A stretch of 64,000 nucleotides of DNA from Burkholderiales bacterium. Lineage in GTDB: Bacteria; Pseudomonadota; Gammaproteobacteria; Burkholderiales; Casimicrobiaceae. Positions within the stretch are counted from its first letter, which is position 1. Each line of letters begins with the position of its first letter. Positions 53,880 to 64,000 of the stretch are shown here, piece by piece. The stretch is taken from NCBI GenBank assembly GCA_016790165.1, contig JAEUPL010000001.1, forward strand, positions 186,001 through 250,000. The letters are read 5' to 3'. The notes beneath the pieces were generated by a model. That model worked only from the letters and a program-made list of their open reading frames with translations, had not been told where the DNA came from and did not search any database. The position numbers and the translations under genes are program-made.

Positions 53880-55388
53880 GTGTACTTCCCCCGTTCGCTC
53901 ACCAACGTCATTTTGGCGTGCTTCGTGCTGTCGGCTGTGCCCCTCGTGGTGGCGCTGGCCGAGCTCGCGTTCGGGCTCGATAGTCTTGCCAAACGGTCGC
54001 AACTCTCGGTGCGGGAAGCAGAGGCCGCGAGCGCGGCGTCGCGAGAACTGCGCGAAGTGACCGGCAAGATGGAGCGCGCCGTGCGTCAGTCGATCGTGCT
54101 TGAGGACGCCAGTCTGATCGACGGATATCGCAAGCTGGACGGCCAACTGGAGCAGGCACTCATCCGCAGTCAAAGCTTGCCACTGGCAGACGAGGAACGC
54201 GCCGCGCTGAAGCAGCTTGGCGCCCAGCGAACCGTCCTGGCTGCGGCACTGCGCAATGGCATCCCGGAAGTCGCGGAGCGCCCGAAGCTGGTTGAATCAG
54301 CCGCCGATCTGGCCGACGGCGCTGCGCAGGCCGCTGCCATGCTCGGTCGCGTGACCGAGCGCGAAGTGGTGACGCTACGCGAAATGGCCGCCAGAACCCG
54401 CGAAAACTGGCCGTGGTTCCTTGGCGTAGCCGCCGCCACTGCGTTGTTGCTGGCGATCGGCTTCTCCATCCTGATTTCGCGGCCGCTGCGCAATATTGAC
54501 CGCAGTATCCGCAAGCTCGGGCGTGGTGAATTCAACGAGGATATTGCGATCAAGGGCCCGCGTGATCTGCGTTCGCTGGGAGAACGGCTCGACTGGTTGA
54601 GGCGCCGCCTGCTTGAGCTGGAGACGCATCAGACGCGCTTCCTGCGGCATGTCTCGCACGAGCTGAAAACGCCGCTCACCGCCGTGCGGGAAGGCTCTGA
54701 ACTTCTCAACGACCGCATTGTCGGAGAGATGTCGATGCAACAGACCGATGTCGTGCGCATCATCCGCGATAACACCGTGTCGCTGCAACGCCTGATCGAG
54801 GACTTGCTTTCCTACCAGCAACACAAGAGTGCCTCGCCGCAGCACATTGAGGCGGTCGAGATGAAGGCTGTCATCGAACGCGTGGTACGCGAGCATCGGC
54901 TGGAGATGCTGTCACGTGCCATCACGGTGCAGGTGCGCGGTGACGCAATTACGTTGATGGGTGACCGCGAACAACTCCGGGTCGTATTGGATAATCTGGT
55001 ATCGAACGCGATCAAGTACACGCCGCGTGGCGGCAGCGTTCGAATCATCTCGACCATTGATGAACGCATGGCGCAAATCGATGTCGAAGATGACGGCCCG
55101 GGTATTGCGCTGGATGAGCAGGAGCGGGTGTTCGAAACTTTTTACCGTGGCGACGCCAGTGCGGCCGGCAACAACGGCAAAGTCAAGGGGTCCGGTCTCG
55201 GGCTGGCGATCGTTCGCGAATATGTCCTCGCACATCAGGGGCACGTGTTTGTGGTGGAGCCCGGCAAGCCGGGCGGACGTTTTCGCGTGCGCTTGCCGCT
55301 TGACTTGACGAAGGGCGATGCGACGCCTGGGCTAATGACTGCGCCGTCTGCAGCGCCGTCGTCAATGGGAGATTCAATTGCAGCATAA
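53880..55388 (+). CDS. glrK: Sensor histidine kinase, GlrK/QseE-like
   Basis: The roughly 502-residue kinase has a membrane helix near residues 8-32, a periplasmic helical domain, a second helix at about 178-200, a HAMP linker, and a HisKA box FLRHVSHELKTPLTAVREGSELL with phospho-His260. The ATPase has N-box NLVSNAIKYTPRGG, DDGPGI and GSGLGLAIV. It is followed by a lipoprotein gene and a sigma54 regulator, the order of glrK-qseG-glrR (qseE-qseG-qseF) in enterobacteria. GTG 53880 is chosen because it places helix 1 normally and follows TACAAT by 6 nt. Upstream in-frame starts would overlap the divergent CoA-transferase gene. Confidence 0.85.
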   Translation: MYFPRSLTNVILACFVLSAVPLVVALAELAFGLDSLAKRSQLSVREAEAASAASRELREVTGKMERAVRQSIVLEDASLIDGYRKLDGQLEQALIRSQSLPLADEERAALKQLGAQRTVLAAALRNGIPEVAERPKLVESAADLADGAAQAAAMLGRVTEREVVTLREMAARTRENWPWFLGVAAATALLLAIGFSILISRPLRNIDRSIRKLGRGEFNEDIAIKGPRDLRSLGERLDWLRRRLLELETHQTRFLRHVSHELKTPLTAVREGSELLNDRIVGEMSMQQTDVVRIIRDNTVSLQRLIEDLLSYQQHKSASPQHIEAVEMKAVIERVVREHRLEMLSRAITVQVRGDAITLMGDREQLRVVLDNLVSNAIKYTPRGGSVRIISTIDERMAQIDVEDDGPGIALDEQERVFETFYRGDASAAGNNGKVKGSGLGLAIVREYVLAHQGHVFVVEPGKPGGRFRVRLPLDLTKGDATPGLMTAPSAAPSSMGDSIAA

Positions 55389-56028
55389 CGATGGCAGTCG
55401 TTGCCGCCGGCTGGATTTTCGTCTTCGACCGGGGCGTTTGCCTGCGGTATTGCTCATGTTCGGCCTGCTCTCCCTCGGGGGCTGCGCTACCGCGCCGGAC
55501 AGTCCGCTGGCACCCAAGCAACCACCTGCACCGCCGGTGACGCAAACGGTCTACGTGCCGGTGTATGTCGAGGTTGAAAAGCCCGCGCCAACGCCACCGC
55601 CACCGGAGCCAATCCGTTTGCCCGAGGATCAGGACCAGACGCTGTCGCTGCTCGCCGAAATGACCCGCGCGAGCAACGCTTCAGCGGAAGATCTGCGCAA
55701 GGAGTTGGTCGCCGCCGGCGCCCTGTTTAACAAGGAGCGAAGCCATGTCAATCGGCTGCGATACGCGTGGTTGTCGGCCCTGCTCGGGCCCGCTGCGGGC
55801 GACGACGCGCGGCTGCAAGGCTTGCTGGAGCCGTTGCTGGCGAAAGGCAGTGGCCTCGTCACGACGCACCCGCTGCGTCCCGTGGCCGATCTGCTGCTAG
55901 CGCAAATTGCCGAGCGCGGACGACAAGTGCGCGAGGAGCAGAAACGGGCCGACGCGCTGCAACAGAAACTCGACGCGCTCAAGGCGATTGAAAGACAGAT
56001 GCTCGATCGCGAGCGTCGGCGCAACTAG
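55378..56028 (+). CDS. qseG: QseG-like outer membrane lipoprotein
   Basis: The 216-residue protein has a lipobox LSLGGC, a Pro-rich linker (PPPPEPIRLP) and a C-terminal alpha-helical domain with coiled-coil-like repeats (ERGRQVREEQKRADALQQKLDALKAIE). It sits between kinase and regulator genes like QseG, which contacts the sensor kinase and controls its activity. The TTG start at 55378 overlaps the kinase stop; another TTG at 55438 would give a more normal signal length. The assignment rests on position and lipoprotein type, not on strong sequence identity. Confidence 0.72.
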   Translation: MQHNDGSRCRRLDFRLRPGRLPAVLLMFGLLSLGGCATAPDSPLAPKQPPAPPVTQTVYVPVYVEVEKPAPTPPPPEPIRLPEDQDQTLSLLAEMTRASNASAEDLRKELVAAGALFNKERSHVNRLRYAWLSALLGPAAGDDARLQGLLEPLLAKGSGLVTTHPLRPVADLLLAQIAERGRQVREEQKRADALQQKLDALKAIERQMLDRERRRN

Positions 56029-56034
56029 TTCGCT

Positions 56035-57390
56035 ATGGCTGCTGAAATCCTGCTGGTCGACGACGACCCCGACTTGCTCAAACTGATTGGCCTGCGCCTG
56101 TCTGCGGCGGGCTACCGAGTAAAGACCGCCGAAAGCGGCGAAGCCGCGCTGGCCCAAATTGCCGTGACGCGTCCCGCCGTGGTGGTGACCGACCTGCGTA
56201 TGCCGGGTATCGACGGCATGCAACTCTTCGAACAGATTAATGCCCAGCACCCGACGCTGCCGGTCATTATCCTTACCGCGCACGGCACCATTCCCGATGC
56301 CGTAGCCGCCACGCAGCGGGGAGTCTTCGGTTTTCTGACCAAGCCCTTCGACCCACAGGAATTGCTGAAGAAGGTCGCGCAAGCCGTGGCGGTGGCTGGC
56401 GAAGCGCGCGACGCCGCACCGGGGAATCCTGCGGACGCATGGCGTGCCGACATCGTGACGCGCGCCGCGAAGATGGACGATCTTCTCCGCCGTGCCCGTC
56501 TGGTCGCCGATTCGATGGCATCGGTGCTGATTCTGGGCGAATCGGGCACTGGCAAGGAGCTGCTGGCGCGTGCGATCCACAGCGCCAGCCCCCGCGCTGT
56601 CAAGCCGTTTTTGGCGATCAACTGTGCCGCAATTCCCGAGCAACTGCTGGAAAGCGAACTGTTCGGCTACGCCAAGGGAGCGTTTACCGGCGCAGCGACT
56701 GCCCAGCAGGGCTTGTTTCAGGCTGCGGACGGTGGCACGTTGTTTCTCGACGAAATTGGCGATATGCCACTATCGCTGCAGGCCAAATTGTTGCGCGTAC
56801 TTCAGGAGGGTGCGGTGCGACCGGTTGGCGCCACGCAATCGGTCAACGTCGACGTCCGTATCGTTTCGGCGACACATCGAAATCTGGACCAGATGCGGGC
56901 TGACCGCACGTTTCGCGAGGACCTGTTTTACCGGCTCAATGTGGTGGCACTGAAGCTACCGCCGCTCGCGGAACGGCGCGAGGATATTCCGCTCCTGGTG
57001 AGCCATTTTCTGAAGAAGATCGCGGCGCGCTACCGCAAGCCGGTGCCAACGCTCGCGCCCGACGCCCTCGCTGCAGTTGTTGCGGCGCCCTGGCCAGGCA
57101 ACGTACGGCAACTCGAAAATCTGTTGGAGCAGGCCGTCGCGCTGTCCACCACGCACGTCATTCCGCTGTCGTTGGTGCGGCACAGTCTGGACGATGCGGA
57201 CGCACCGTTGGTCTCTTTCGAAACCGCACGCAAGACGTTTGAGCGTGAATATCTGGTGCGTATCCTGAAATTGACGGCGGGCAACGCCGCGCAGGCCGCG
57301 CAGATGGCCGGTCGCAACCGCACCGAGTTCTACAAGTTGTTGCAGCGCCACAATCTCGAACCTGGCATGTTCAAGACAAGTGGAGACTGA
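56035..57390 (+). CDS. glrR: Sigma54-dependent response regulator GlrR
   Basis: The 451-residue NtrC-type regulator has a receiver with Asp53 in VTDLRMPG, a sigma54-activating AAA+ domain with Walker A GESGTGKE (168-175) and GAFTGA (215-220), and a Fis-type DNA-binding domain (NAAQAAQMAGRNRTEFYKLLQRH). It works with the kinase upstream. In enterobacteria the targets include glmY and rpoE; none of these is visible here, so the regulon is unknown. The start follows the lipoprotein gene by 6 bp. Confidence 0.93.
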   Translation: MAAEILLVDDDPDLLKLIGLRLSAAGYRVKTAESGEAALAQIAVTRPAVVVTDLRMPGIDGMQLFEQINAQHPTLPVIILTAHGTIPDAVAATQRGVFGFLTKPFDPQELLKKVAQAVAVAGEARDAAPGNPADAWRADIVTRAAKMDDLLRRARLVADSMASVLILGESGTGKELLARAIHSASPRAVKPFLAINCAAIPEQLLESELFGYAKGAFTGAATAQQGLFQAADGGTLFLDEIGDMPLSLQAKLLRVLQEGAVRPVGATQSVNVDVRIVSATHRNLDQMRADRTFREDLFYRLNVVALKLPPLAERREDIPLLVSHFLKKIAARYRKPVPTLAPDALAAVVAAPWPGNVRQLENLLEQAVALSTTHVIPLSLVRHSLDDADAPLVSFETARKTFEREYLVRILKLTAGNAAQAAQMAGRNRTEFYKLLQRHNLEPGMFKTSGD

Positions 57391-57567
57391 CAAGACACCA
57401 GCCCAACTGTCATCCGTACCGGACGAATAGGGACGACTTCGGCGACGGGTGGTGGCTCGCGACCGTTCGGGCTCTTCGAGGGAGATATATGGGTACCTTT
57501 GTTGTGTGCCGGCACTACAGTCAGTGTCCTGCGATACGCTCAGCACAAGCTCATAACGACCAGATTT

Positions 57568-58023
57568 ATGAAAATTCAGTTCAAAGTCCTGCGCGACGCC
57601 GCGCGCAGTAGTCTGCCGGCCTACGCCACGCCCGGCTCGGCGGGTCTGGATCTTCGCGCCTGCATCGATGCGCCGATCGAACTGGCCGCTGGCGCATCGA
57701 CCCTGATCCCCACCGGCATCGCCATCCACATTGCTGACCCCGGTTTCGCGGCCTTGATCCTGCCGCGTTCCGGTTTGGGCCACAAGCACGGCATCGTGCT
57801 CGGCAACCTCGTTGGCCTGATCGACAGCGATTATCAGGGCGAATTGATGGTGAGCTGCTGGAATCGCAATCCCGCTGGAACGACGCAGTTCGTCATTCAA
57901 CCCGCAGAGCGCATCGCACAACTGGTCATCGTGCCGGTGCAACAGGTTAGCTTCGAGCAGGTGAGCGACTTCGCGGTCAGCGAGCGCGGAAGTGGCGGCT
58001 TTGGCAGTACGGGGCGCGGTTGA
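57568..58023 (+). CDS. dut: Deoxyuridine 5'-triphosphate nucleotidohydrolase
   Basis: The 151-residue trimeric dUTPase has all five motifs: [39 protein letters not shown] and [12 protein letters not shown]. It removes dUTP and supplies dUMP for dTMP synthesis. The ATG is chosen for motif spacing; the upstream region up to 57391 holds no other gene. The stop overlaps the kinase gene start (TGATG). Confidence 0.95.
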   Translation: MKIQFKVLRDAARSSLPAYATPGSAGLDLRACIDAPIELAAGASTLIPTGIAIHIADPGFAALILPRSGLGHKHGIVLGNLVGLIDSDYQGELMVSCWNRNPAGTTQFVIQPAERIAQLVIVPVQQVSFEQVSDFAVSERGSGGFGSTGRG

Positions 58024-58949
58024 TGGGCTCGGCACCACCGCCGCGTCCGCGGGTGATCTGTCTGGGCGTCGCCACACTTGACCAGATCTTTCGTGTCGAC
58101 ACCATCCCGGAGGCGCCCGCCAAGTTCGGGGCGCTTGAATTTATCGTCACCGGTGGCGGCATGGCGGCAAATGCCGCCGTGACCGTGCAACGATTGGGTG
58201 GCAGTGCGGAGTACTGGGGGCGCGTCGGCGACGACGATGTGGGTGACCAGATTGTGCGTATGCTGGCTCGTGAAGGCGTCGACGTGTCGCACGTGTATCG
58301 TCTGCCCGGCGCCCGGTCGAAAACCGCCGCCATTCTGGTTGATCGCCGTGGCGAGCGACTGATCTGCTCGGCCCCCGCTCAGGGCTATCCGCCCGACACA
58401 TCGTGGCTGCCGCTCGCCGACGTGCGTGACTTCGATGCCGTGCACGCCGATTCGCGCTGGAAGCCCGGGGCGATGGCACTGTTCGATGCCGCGGCGGACG
58501 CCGGAATTCCGAGTGTTTTCGACGCTGACAGCGGTCAGCGCGACGAGATTCTCGACATCGCGCATCGTGCAACGCACCCTGTCTACAGCGAGCCGATGAC
58601 CAAAGCGCTGAACCTGGGTGGCCCCGAAGAAGCCATGCGGCGCGCGTTTGGCGGGCGCAACGTGATTGCGGGTGTCACGCTCGGCGAGCGCGGCACCCTC
58701 TGGTTCGACGGCCACACCATGCACTGCACGCCAGCACGCGCAGTCAAGGCCATCGACACGCTGGGCGCCGGCGACACCTGGCACGGGGCGCTCGCGTTTG
58801 CGCTAGGCGAGGGGCAGTCGCTGCCGACGGCGATTAGCTTTGCGACGGACGTCGCGGCGCTGAAGTGCACACGATTTGGCGGGCGCAACGGCATCCCTAC
58901 CCGCGACGAGGTCAATGCGTTCCGTGAAGGTTTTGCGGTTGGCCATTGA
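58023..58949 (+). CDS. PfkB-family sugar kinase
   Basis: The 308-residue kinase has the PfkB signatures GGGMAANAAVTVQRLGG and DTLGAGDTWHGALAFAL with the catalytic GAGD. It phosphorylates a sugar, sugar acid or nucleoside; the substrate cannot be deduced. The start overlaps the dut stop (TGATG), so it is coupled with dut. An intrinsic terminator at 59070-59105 ends the unit. Confidence 0.88.
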   Translation: MGSAPPPRPRVICLGVATLDQIFRVDTIPEAPAKFGALEFIVTGGGMAANAAVTVQRLGGSAEYWGRVGDDDVGDQIVRMLAREGVDVSHVYRLPGARSKTAAILVDRRGERLICSAPAQGYPPDTSWLPLADVRDFDAVHADSRWKPGAMALFDAAADAGIPSVFDADSGQRDEILDIAHRATHPVYSEPMTKALNLGGPEEAMRRAFGGRNVIAGVTLGERGTLWFDGHTMHCTPARAVKAIDTLGAGDTWHGALAFALGEGQSLPTAISFATDVAALKCTRFGGRNGIPTRDEVNAFREGFAVGH

Positions 58950-59069
58950 ACTTTTTGCCATCCGCCGCATCTTAGGGTTGTGGCAAGACGATGCGCAGTT
59001 GACCCCTCTGCTGGCGCGTCGTTGTCCTCCCAGAGCGTGCTTCCCCCGGCGCGCTCGTGGTGACGTTCA

Positions 59070-59105
59070 GGGCGACCGTATCCCCCGATCGGTCGCCCTT
59101 TTTTC
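59070..59105 (+). terminator. Rho-independent terminator after the PfkB kinase
   Basis: AGGGCGACCG and CGGTCGCCCT form a 10-bp stem with an 11-nt loop, followed by a T-run. It lies about 120 bp after the kinase stop in the 289-bp gap before the protease gene. Confidence 0.88.
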
Positions 59106-59238
59106 TTTTCCACTGCAACGGAGGCTGAGGCCACCGCTGACGGGTGGATGCGACTTCTGGCAAACTCCACTACTATCGGGAGTACTGCGTCGTGCCGCAT
59201 GATCCGGCGATCCAACGCGGTGATGGAAAGGCGATGCA

Positions 59239-60696
59239 ATGAAATCCGGAAAATTGGCGAACGCAAATTGGCAAAAGGCAGCGTGGGTCGGCGTCGGTGC
59301 GACGATGGGCGTCGCACTATCTCTGGCGATCACGGTCGACGCCAACCGTGATGCCAAATCGGCAATCCCGCTGGATGAACTGCGCACGTTCTCCGAAGTG
59401 TTCGCGCGAGTCAAAAATGACTATGTCGAGCCGATCAGCGACAAGAAGCTCATCGAAAGTGCGATCAACGGCATGGTTTCGAGCCTTGACCCGCATTCCG
59501 TCTTTCTGGATGAGAACGCCTACAAAGACCTGCAGAGCGCCACGACGGGCAAATTTGGGGGCATTGGCGCGGAAATTGGCAGCGAAGACGGGATGGTCAA
59601 AGTCATCGCCCCGATCGATGATACGCCGGCTGCCCGTGCAGGCATCCGCGCCGGCGATCTCATCGTCAAGATTGACGACGAGTCGACACGTGGTCTCACG
59701 GTACAGAAGGCGGTGGAGCGTATTCGTGGCAATCCTGGCACCTCGGTCAAGCTGGAAGTTTTCCGCAAGGACACGCGCACGACACACAACTTCGCGTTGA
59801 CGCGCGAGGAAATCAAGATCCAGTCGGTCAAGGCTAAGGTCATCGAGCCGGGCCTCGTGCATGCGCGTATTCGCACCTTCAGCGAGACCACCGTGCCTGA
59901 TTTGAGCAAGGCGCTGCGCGATGCCGAGGCGAAGGGGCCGCTCAAGGGCGTTGTGCTTGACCTGCGCAGCAACCCCGGCGGAGTTCTGGGCAGTGCGATT
60001 GGCATGTCGGCTATGTTCCTGCCCAAAGACTCGCTCGTGGTGTACACCGAAGGGCGAATCGAAGGAAGCAAGAACAGGTATTACGCCAACCGCGCCGGCA
60101 TGTCGCCTCGCGCACTCGAAGCGTTGTCGCAGGTACCGGACAGTGCCAAGTCGGTGCCCGTGGTCGTATTGACCAATGGCGGTTCAGCTTCGGCATCTGA
60201 AATCGTGGCCGGGGCGCTACAAGATCACAAGCGGGCCACGGTGATGGGTACGACGACGTTCGGCAAAGGTTCAGTTCAAAACATCATCCCGCTGTCGGCG
60301 ACATCAGGCGTCAAGCTGACCACGCAGCGGTACTACACGCCGAATGGGCGCTCCATCCAGGGTACCGGTATCGAGCCGGACGTGCTGATCGAGCAGTTGA
60401 CTTTCGACGGCGTGATGTCGCCGAAGACGACGCGCGAGAAGGACTTGTCTCGCCACCTCGTCGGCAAGGACGAGAAGAAAGACGCCGCCCCCGACGAGGA
60501 CACTTCGGAAGAGGCGCAGGACGCGAAACTGCAGAAAGTTCGTGAAGACCAGAAGAAGCTCAAGGGCTTTGACTGGGGCAACGAAAAGGACTTCCTCTTC
60601 GCACAGGCGCTGAATCAACTCAAGGGGCTGCCCGTGGTGCGCTCCACGATCGAAGCGAGCGCGACCAGCGCCAAGGCGACGGTCCCGGCGAAGTAA
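59239..60696 (+). CDS. S41-family C-terminal processing peptidase
   Basis: The 485-residue protease has an N-terminal membrane anchor/signal (AAWVGVGATMGVALSLAI), a PDZ domain (GGIGAEIGSEDGMVKVIAPIDDTPAARAGIRAGDLIVKID) and the S41 catalytic region with Ser316 in NGGSASASEIV and Lys343 in FGKGSVQ. It cleaves C-termini of periplasmic proteins (CtpA/Prc-like). A charged region (DEKKDAAPDEDTSEE) precedes the C-terminal helical part. GGAAAGG precedes the ATG. It appears monocistronic. Confidence 0.93.
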   Translation: MKSGKLANANWQKAAWVGVGATMGVALSLAITVDANRDAKSAIPLDELRTFSEVFARVKNDYVEPISDKKLIESAINGMVSSLDPHSVFLDENAYKDLQSATTGKFGGIGAEIGSEDGMVKVIAPIDDTPAARAGIRAGDLIVKIDDESTRGLTVQKAVERIRGNPGTSVKLEVFRKDTRTTHNFALTREEIKIQSVKAKVIEPGLVHARIRTFSETTVPDLSKALRDAEAKGPLKGVVLDLRSNPGGVLGSAIGMSAMFLPKDSLVVYTEGRIEGSKNRYYANRAGMSPRALEALSQVPDSAKSVPVVVLTNGGSASASEIVAGALQDHKRATVMGTTTFGKGSVQNIIPLSATSGVKLTTQRYYTPNGRSIQGTGIEPDVLIEQLTFDGVMSPKTTREKDLSRHLVGKDEKKDAAPDEDTSEEAQDAKLQKVREDQKKLKGFDWGNEKDFLFAQALNQLKGLPVVRSTIEASATSAKATVPAK

Positions 60697-60722
60697 TCGC
60701 CGGGACATGAACGCTCTGATCG

Positions 60723-61856
60723 TCAGGCGGCAGCGAGTAGCGTGTCGCCGTAGCGGCCGAGGTGCCAGTCAGCGTCGCCGAATGTGACGCTGATCATTGT
60801 CAAGCGCTTGAAGTAGTGTGACGTGTTCAGCTCGTGCGTCACACCGATGCCGCCGTGCAGTTGCACGGCGTTCTGGCCGACGTAGCGGCAGCCCTGGCTA
60901 ACCAGCGTCTTTGCCGCTGAAACCGCCTTGGCGCGCGCTGACGGGTCCGGGTTGTCACAGGCCACGGCTGCTTCCATTGCCATGGAGCGTGACATCTCGA
61001 CGTGCATCAGCATGTCCACCGCGCGGTGCTGCAGCGCCTGATTCATGCCGATCGGCCGCCCGAATTGCTTGCGCGTTTTCAGGTATTCGACGGTGATCTT
61101 GTGCAGTTCGGCCATTGCGCCCACCGCCTCGGCACAGAGCGCCGCGCAGGCGACGTCGAGCGCGTACTCAATGGCCGCTGCCGCTTTGCCGCGTTCGCCC
61201 AACAACGCGTCGGCACCGACTTCGACATTGCTAAGTTCGATGTCAGCGCCGCGTTGCGCGTCCTGCATCGGATAGGCAAGGCGCCTCACACCGGTGGCCG
61301 TAGCCGGTACCACGAACAACGACGGTGCTGCGTCACCCGTGACCGTTGCCGAAACGAGCAACTGATCAGCCGCATCGCCGCCAAGCACTGACACTTTCTT
61401 GCCACTCAGCACGTAGCCTGCGCCGTTGGCGGCGGCCGTCGTGGCGACGGCGTTGCGTTCGTAACGCTGGCCCGGTTCGCTGTGGGCAAAAGCGTAGAGC
61501 GTTTCGCCGCTGGCGAGCCCTTCGCTGAGCGCGGCGCGCTGCGCCTCACTGCCTGAGGCCTTGATCAGCGCTGCGGGGAGCACGACGCAACCGAGGTAAG
61601 GCTCCACCACCAGACCGCGGCCGAGTTCTTCCATCACCAGCATCGTGTCGACACCGTTGCCCCCCAGGCCACCGTCGGCCTCGGCGACCGGTAGCGCCAT
61701 CAGCCCGATTTCGGCAAGCTGGTTCCAGTGGCTACGTGACCAGCCTGCCGCAGACTTGATGATTTTCCAGCGGTGGTCAAACGTGTAATCGCGATCAATG
61801 AATTTGGCGAGTGAATCCTTGAGCGCGTTCTGCTCGTCGGAGAGATTGAAGTCCAT
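60723..61856 (-). CDS. Acyl-CoA dehydrogenase-like subunit without the C-terminal FAD motif
   Basis: The 377-residue protein has the ACAD fold (MDFNLSDEQNALKDSL, VEYLKTRKQFGRPIGMNQALQHRAVDM, VQLHGGIGVTHELNTSHYFKRL). It ends GDADWHLGRYGDTLLAAA and lacks the usual YGGxxEIQR or YEGTxxIQR motif. It is 18 bp downstream of a second ACAD gene that does have that motif. Such pairs form alpha2-beta2 heterotetramers in steroid and branched-acyl degradation, where one subunit supplies the active site. This subunit is probably the noncatalytic partner; the substrate is unknown. Confidence 0.85.
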   Translation of the reverse strand: MDFNLSDEQNALKDSLAKFIDRDYTFDHRWKIIKSAAGWSRSHWNQLAEIGLMALPVAEADGGLGGNGVDTMLVMEELGRGLVVEPYLGCVVLPAALIKASGSEAQRAALSEGLASGETLYAFAHSEPGQRYERNAVATTAAANGAGYVLSGKKVSVLGGDAADQLLVSATVTGDAAPSLFVVPATATGVRRLAYPMQDAQRGADIELSNVEVGADALLGERGKAAAAIEYALDVACAALCAEAVGAMAELHKITVEYLKTRKQFGRPIGMNQALQHRAVDMLMHVEMSRSMAMEAAVACDNPDPSARAKAVSAAKTLVSQGCRYVGQNAVQLHGGIGVTHELNTSHYFKRLTMISVTFGDADWHLGRYGDTLLAAA

Positions 61857-61874
61857 AGGTTGTCTCCGTCGGGG

Positions 61875-63071
<1,197 letters not shown>

Positions 63072-63205
63072 GGACGCCTCTGATCGTTGCGGCGGAGGTC
63101 ACCGTTGCGAGACTGCACAAAGCGTTCACCCGGCGGGCCAGGCAGCGTTACATTGCAGGGCTGACGCCTCCTCATCAGCAGCGACAAGTTTAAGCAAAGT
63201 TCGAC

Positions 63206-64000
63206 ATGGCTATCCCCGCGTTTTTAGAGAACAGACTCAGTCTTCCCGTGATGGCAGCGCCGCTGTTCATCATCTCGCACCCGCCGCTGACGCTTGCGCA
63301 ATGCCTGGCGGGTGTGATCGGTGCCTTCCCGGCGCTCAACGCGCGCCCCCAGGAACAGCTGGACGAGTGGTTGGCCGAACTCACCGAAAAGCTCGCCGCC
63401 GCGCAGACTGCCGACCCGTCACGCCGCATCGCGCCCTACGCCGTGAACCAGATCGTGCATTCCAGCAATGACCGGCTGGACCACGACATGCAGCTGTGCG
63501 AGAAGTACAAGTCGCCCATGTTGATCACCTCGCTCCGTGCGCCCGGCGACGTGGTGAAGCAGGCGCATGCCTGGGGCGGCGTGGTGTTCCACGATGTGAT
63601 CTCGGTGCGCCATGCGGAGAAGGCGCTGGAGGCCGGCGTCGACGGGCTGATCCTCGTTTGCGCAGGCGCGGGCGGTCATGCGGGCACGCTGTCGCCCTTT
63701 GCGTTGGTGCGCGAGGTGCGCCGCTTCTACGACGGTCCGATTGCGCTTTCCGGCGCGATCGCCCACGGCGCCAGCATCCTTGCCGCGCAGGCGATGGGCG
63801 CGGATTTCGCCTACATGGGTACCCGCTTCATCGCCACCCAGGAAGCGCGAGCCGCCGACGGATACAAGGACATGATCGTCAATTCGTCGGCGCAGGACAT
63901 CGTCTACTCGTCGCTGTTCACCGGCATTCACGGCAACTACCTGAAGGAATCCGTGCGCCGCGCCGGGCTCGATCCCGACAATCTGCCCAGCGCCGATAAG
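63206..64000 (+). CDS. Nitronate monooxygenase family protein, N-terminal part
   Basis: The reading frame runs from ATG 63206 to the window end without a stop, giving 265 residues. RLSLPVMAAPLFIISHPPLTLAQCLAGVIGAFPALNAR is the NMO N-terminus. GGHAGTLSPFALV with the phosphate-binding LSGAIAHGASILAAQAMGADFAYMGTRFIAT fits the FMN-binding TIM barrel. These flavoenzymes oxidise alkyl nitronates such as propionate 3-nitronate. It is divergent from the acyl-CoA dehydrogenase pair across 134 bp. No strong ribosome site is seen. Confidence 0.9.
   Translation, partial: MAIPAFLENRLSLPVMAAPLFIISHPPLTLAQCLAGVIGAFPALNARPQEQLDEWLAELTEKLAAAQTADPSRRIAPYAVNQIVHSSNDRLDHDMQLCEKYKSPMLITSLRAPGDVVKQAHAWGGVVFHDVISVRHAEKALEAGVDGLILVCAGAGGHAGTLSPFALVREVRRFYDGPIALSGAIAHGASILAAQAMGADFAYMGTRFIATQEARAADGYKDMIVNSSAQDIVYSSLFTGIHGNYLKESVRRAGLDPDNLPSADK

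Overview
This window is a GC-rich, densely coded chromosomal segment, most like a betaproteobacterium of the Burkholderiales or a close relative. The support is indirect: a split liv/putA amino-acid locus, a System I ccm cluster, ttcA, a GlrK-QseG-GlrR type sensor locus, several acyl-CoA dehydrogenases and an acidic-repeat exported protein style. No rRNA, tRNA, CRISPR array, phage or plasmid backbone was seen. Both window edges cut genes: an FtsX-type permease on the left and a nitronate monooxygenase on the right.

Layout. 1-2.2 kb: permease end, CoA-type Nudix hydrolase, group II truncated haemoglobin. 2.1-5.3 kb: a complete copper module (cueR, copZ, copA) with two MerR-type promoters that have 19-bp spacers. 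5.5-7.3 kb: an exported P-domain protein and a short RsuA-family pseudouridine synthase. 7.4-11.7 kb, minus strand: an acyl-CoA dehydrogenase and an APH-fold kinase that together look like a split ACAD10/11 (LvaC/LvaA-like) pair, then a class II aldolase and an epimerase-type dehydrogenase. 11.8-13.6 kb: 2OG-Fe(II) oxygenase, dtd, VOC protein. 13.7-15.8 kb: two paralogous orphan solute-binding proteins. 16-21.7 kb, minus strand: msrB, molybdopterin oxidoreductase, DUF4399-like protein, ttcA, YccA-like protein. 21.9-25.7 kb: Gly-rich RRM protein, a multiply frameshifted MFS gene, an endonuclease/exonuclease/phosphatase gene and clsB. 25.8-31.4 kb: a response regulator with an odd N-terminus, an Atm1-like ABC exporter and an M16 peptidase.

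31.4-38 kb: the largest gene-poor stretch carries a 0.3-kb MITE-like element that abuts the stop codon of a secreted sugar dehydrogenase, followed by a MacAB/Dev-like exporter operon with two permeases. 38.2-42.9 kb: an MFS gene leads into ccmABCDE-ccmG, with ccmF and ccmH absent. 43-52 kb: livHMGF, a bifunctional putA, a divergent Lrp-type regulator and livK with a near-consensus promoter. 52-63 kb: SDR and CaiB genes, the sensor kinase-lipoprotein-sigma54 regulator trio, dut, a PfkB kinase, a C-terminal processing protease, and a pair of acyl-CoA dehydrogenases.

Two themes stand out. First, at least eight genes that begin transcription units have a -10-like hexamer (mostly TANNNT) exactly 6 nt before the start codon and no Shine-Dalgarno sequence, which points to leaderless mRNAs. 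Second, several modules are split or incomplete relative to the usual arrangement (ACAD10/11-like pair, ccm without ccmF/H, binding proteins without transporters, a broken MFS gene).
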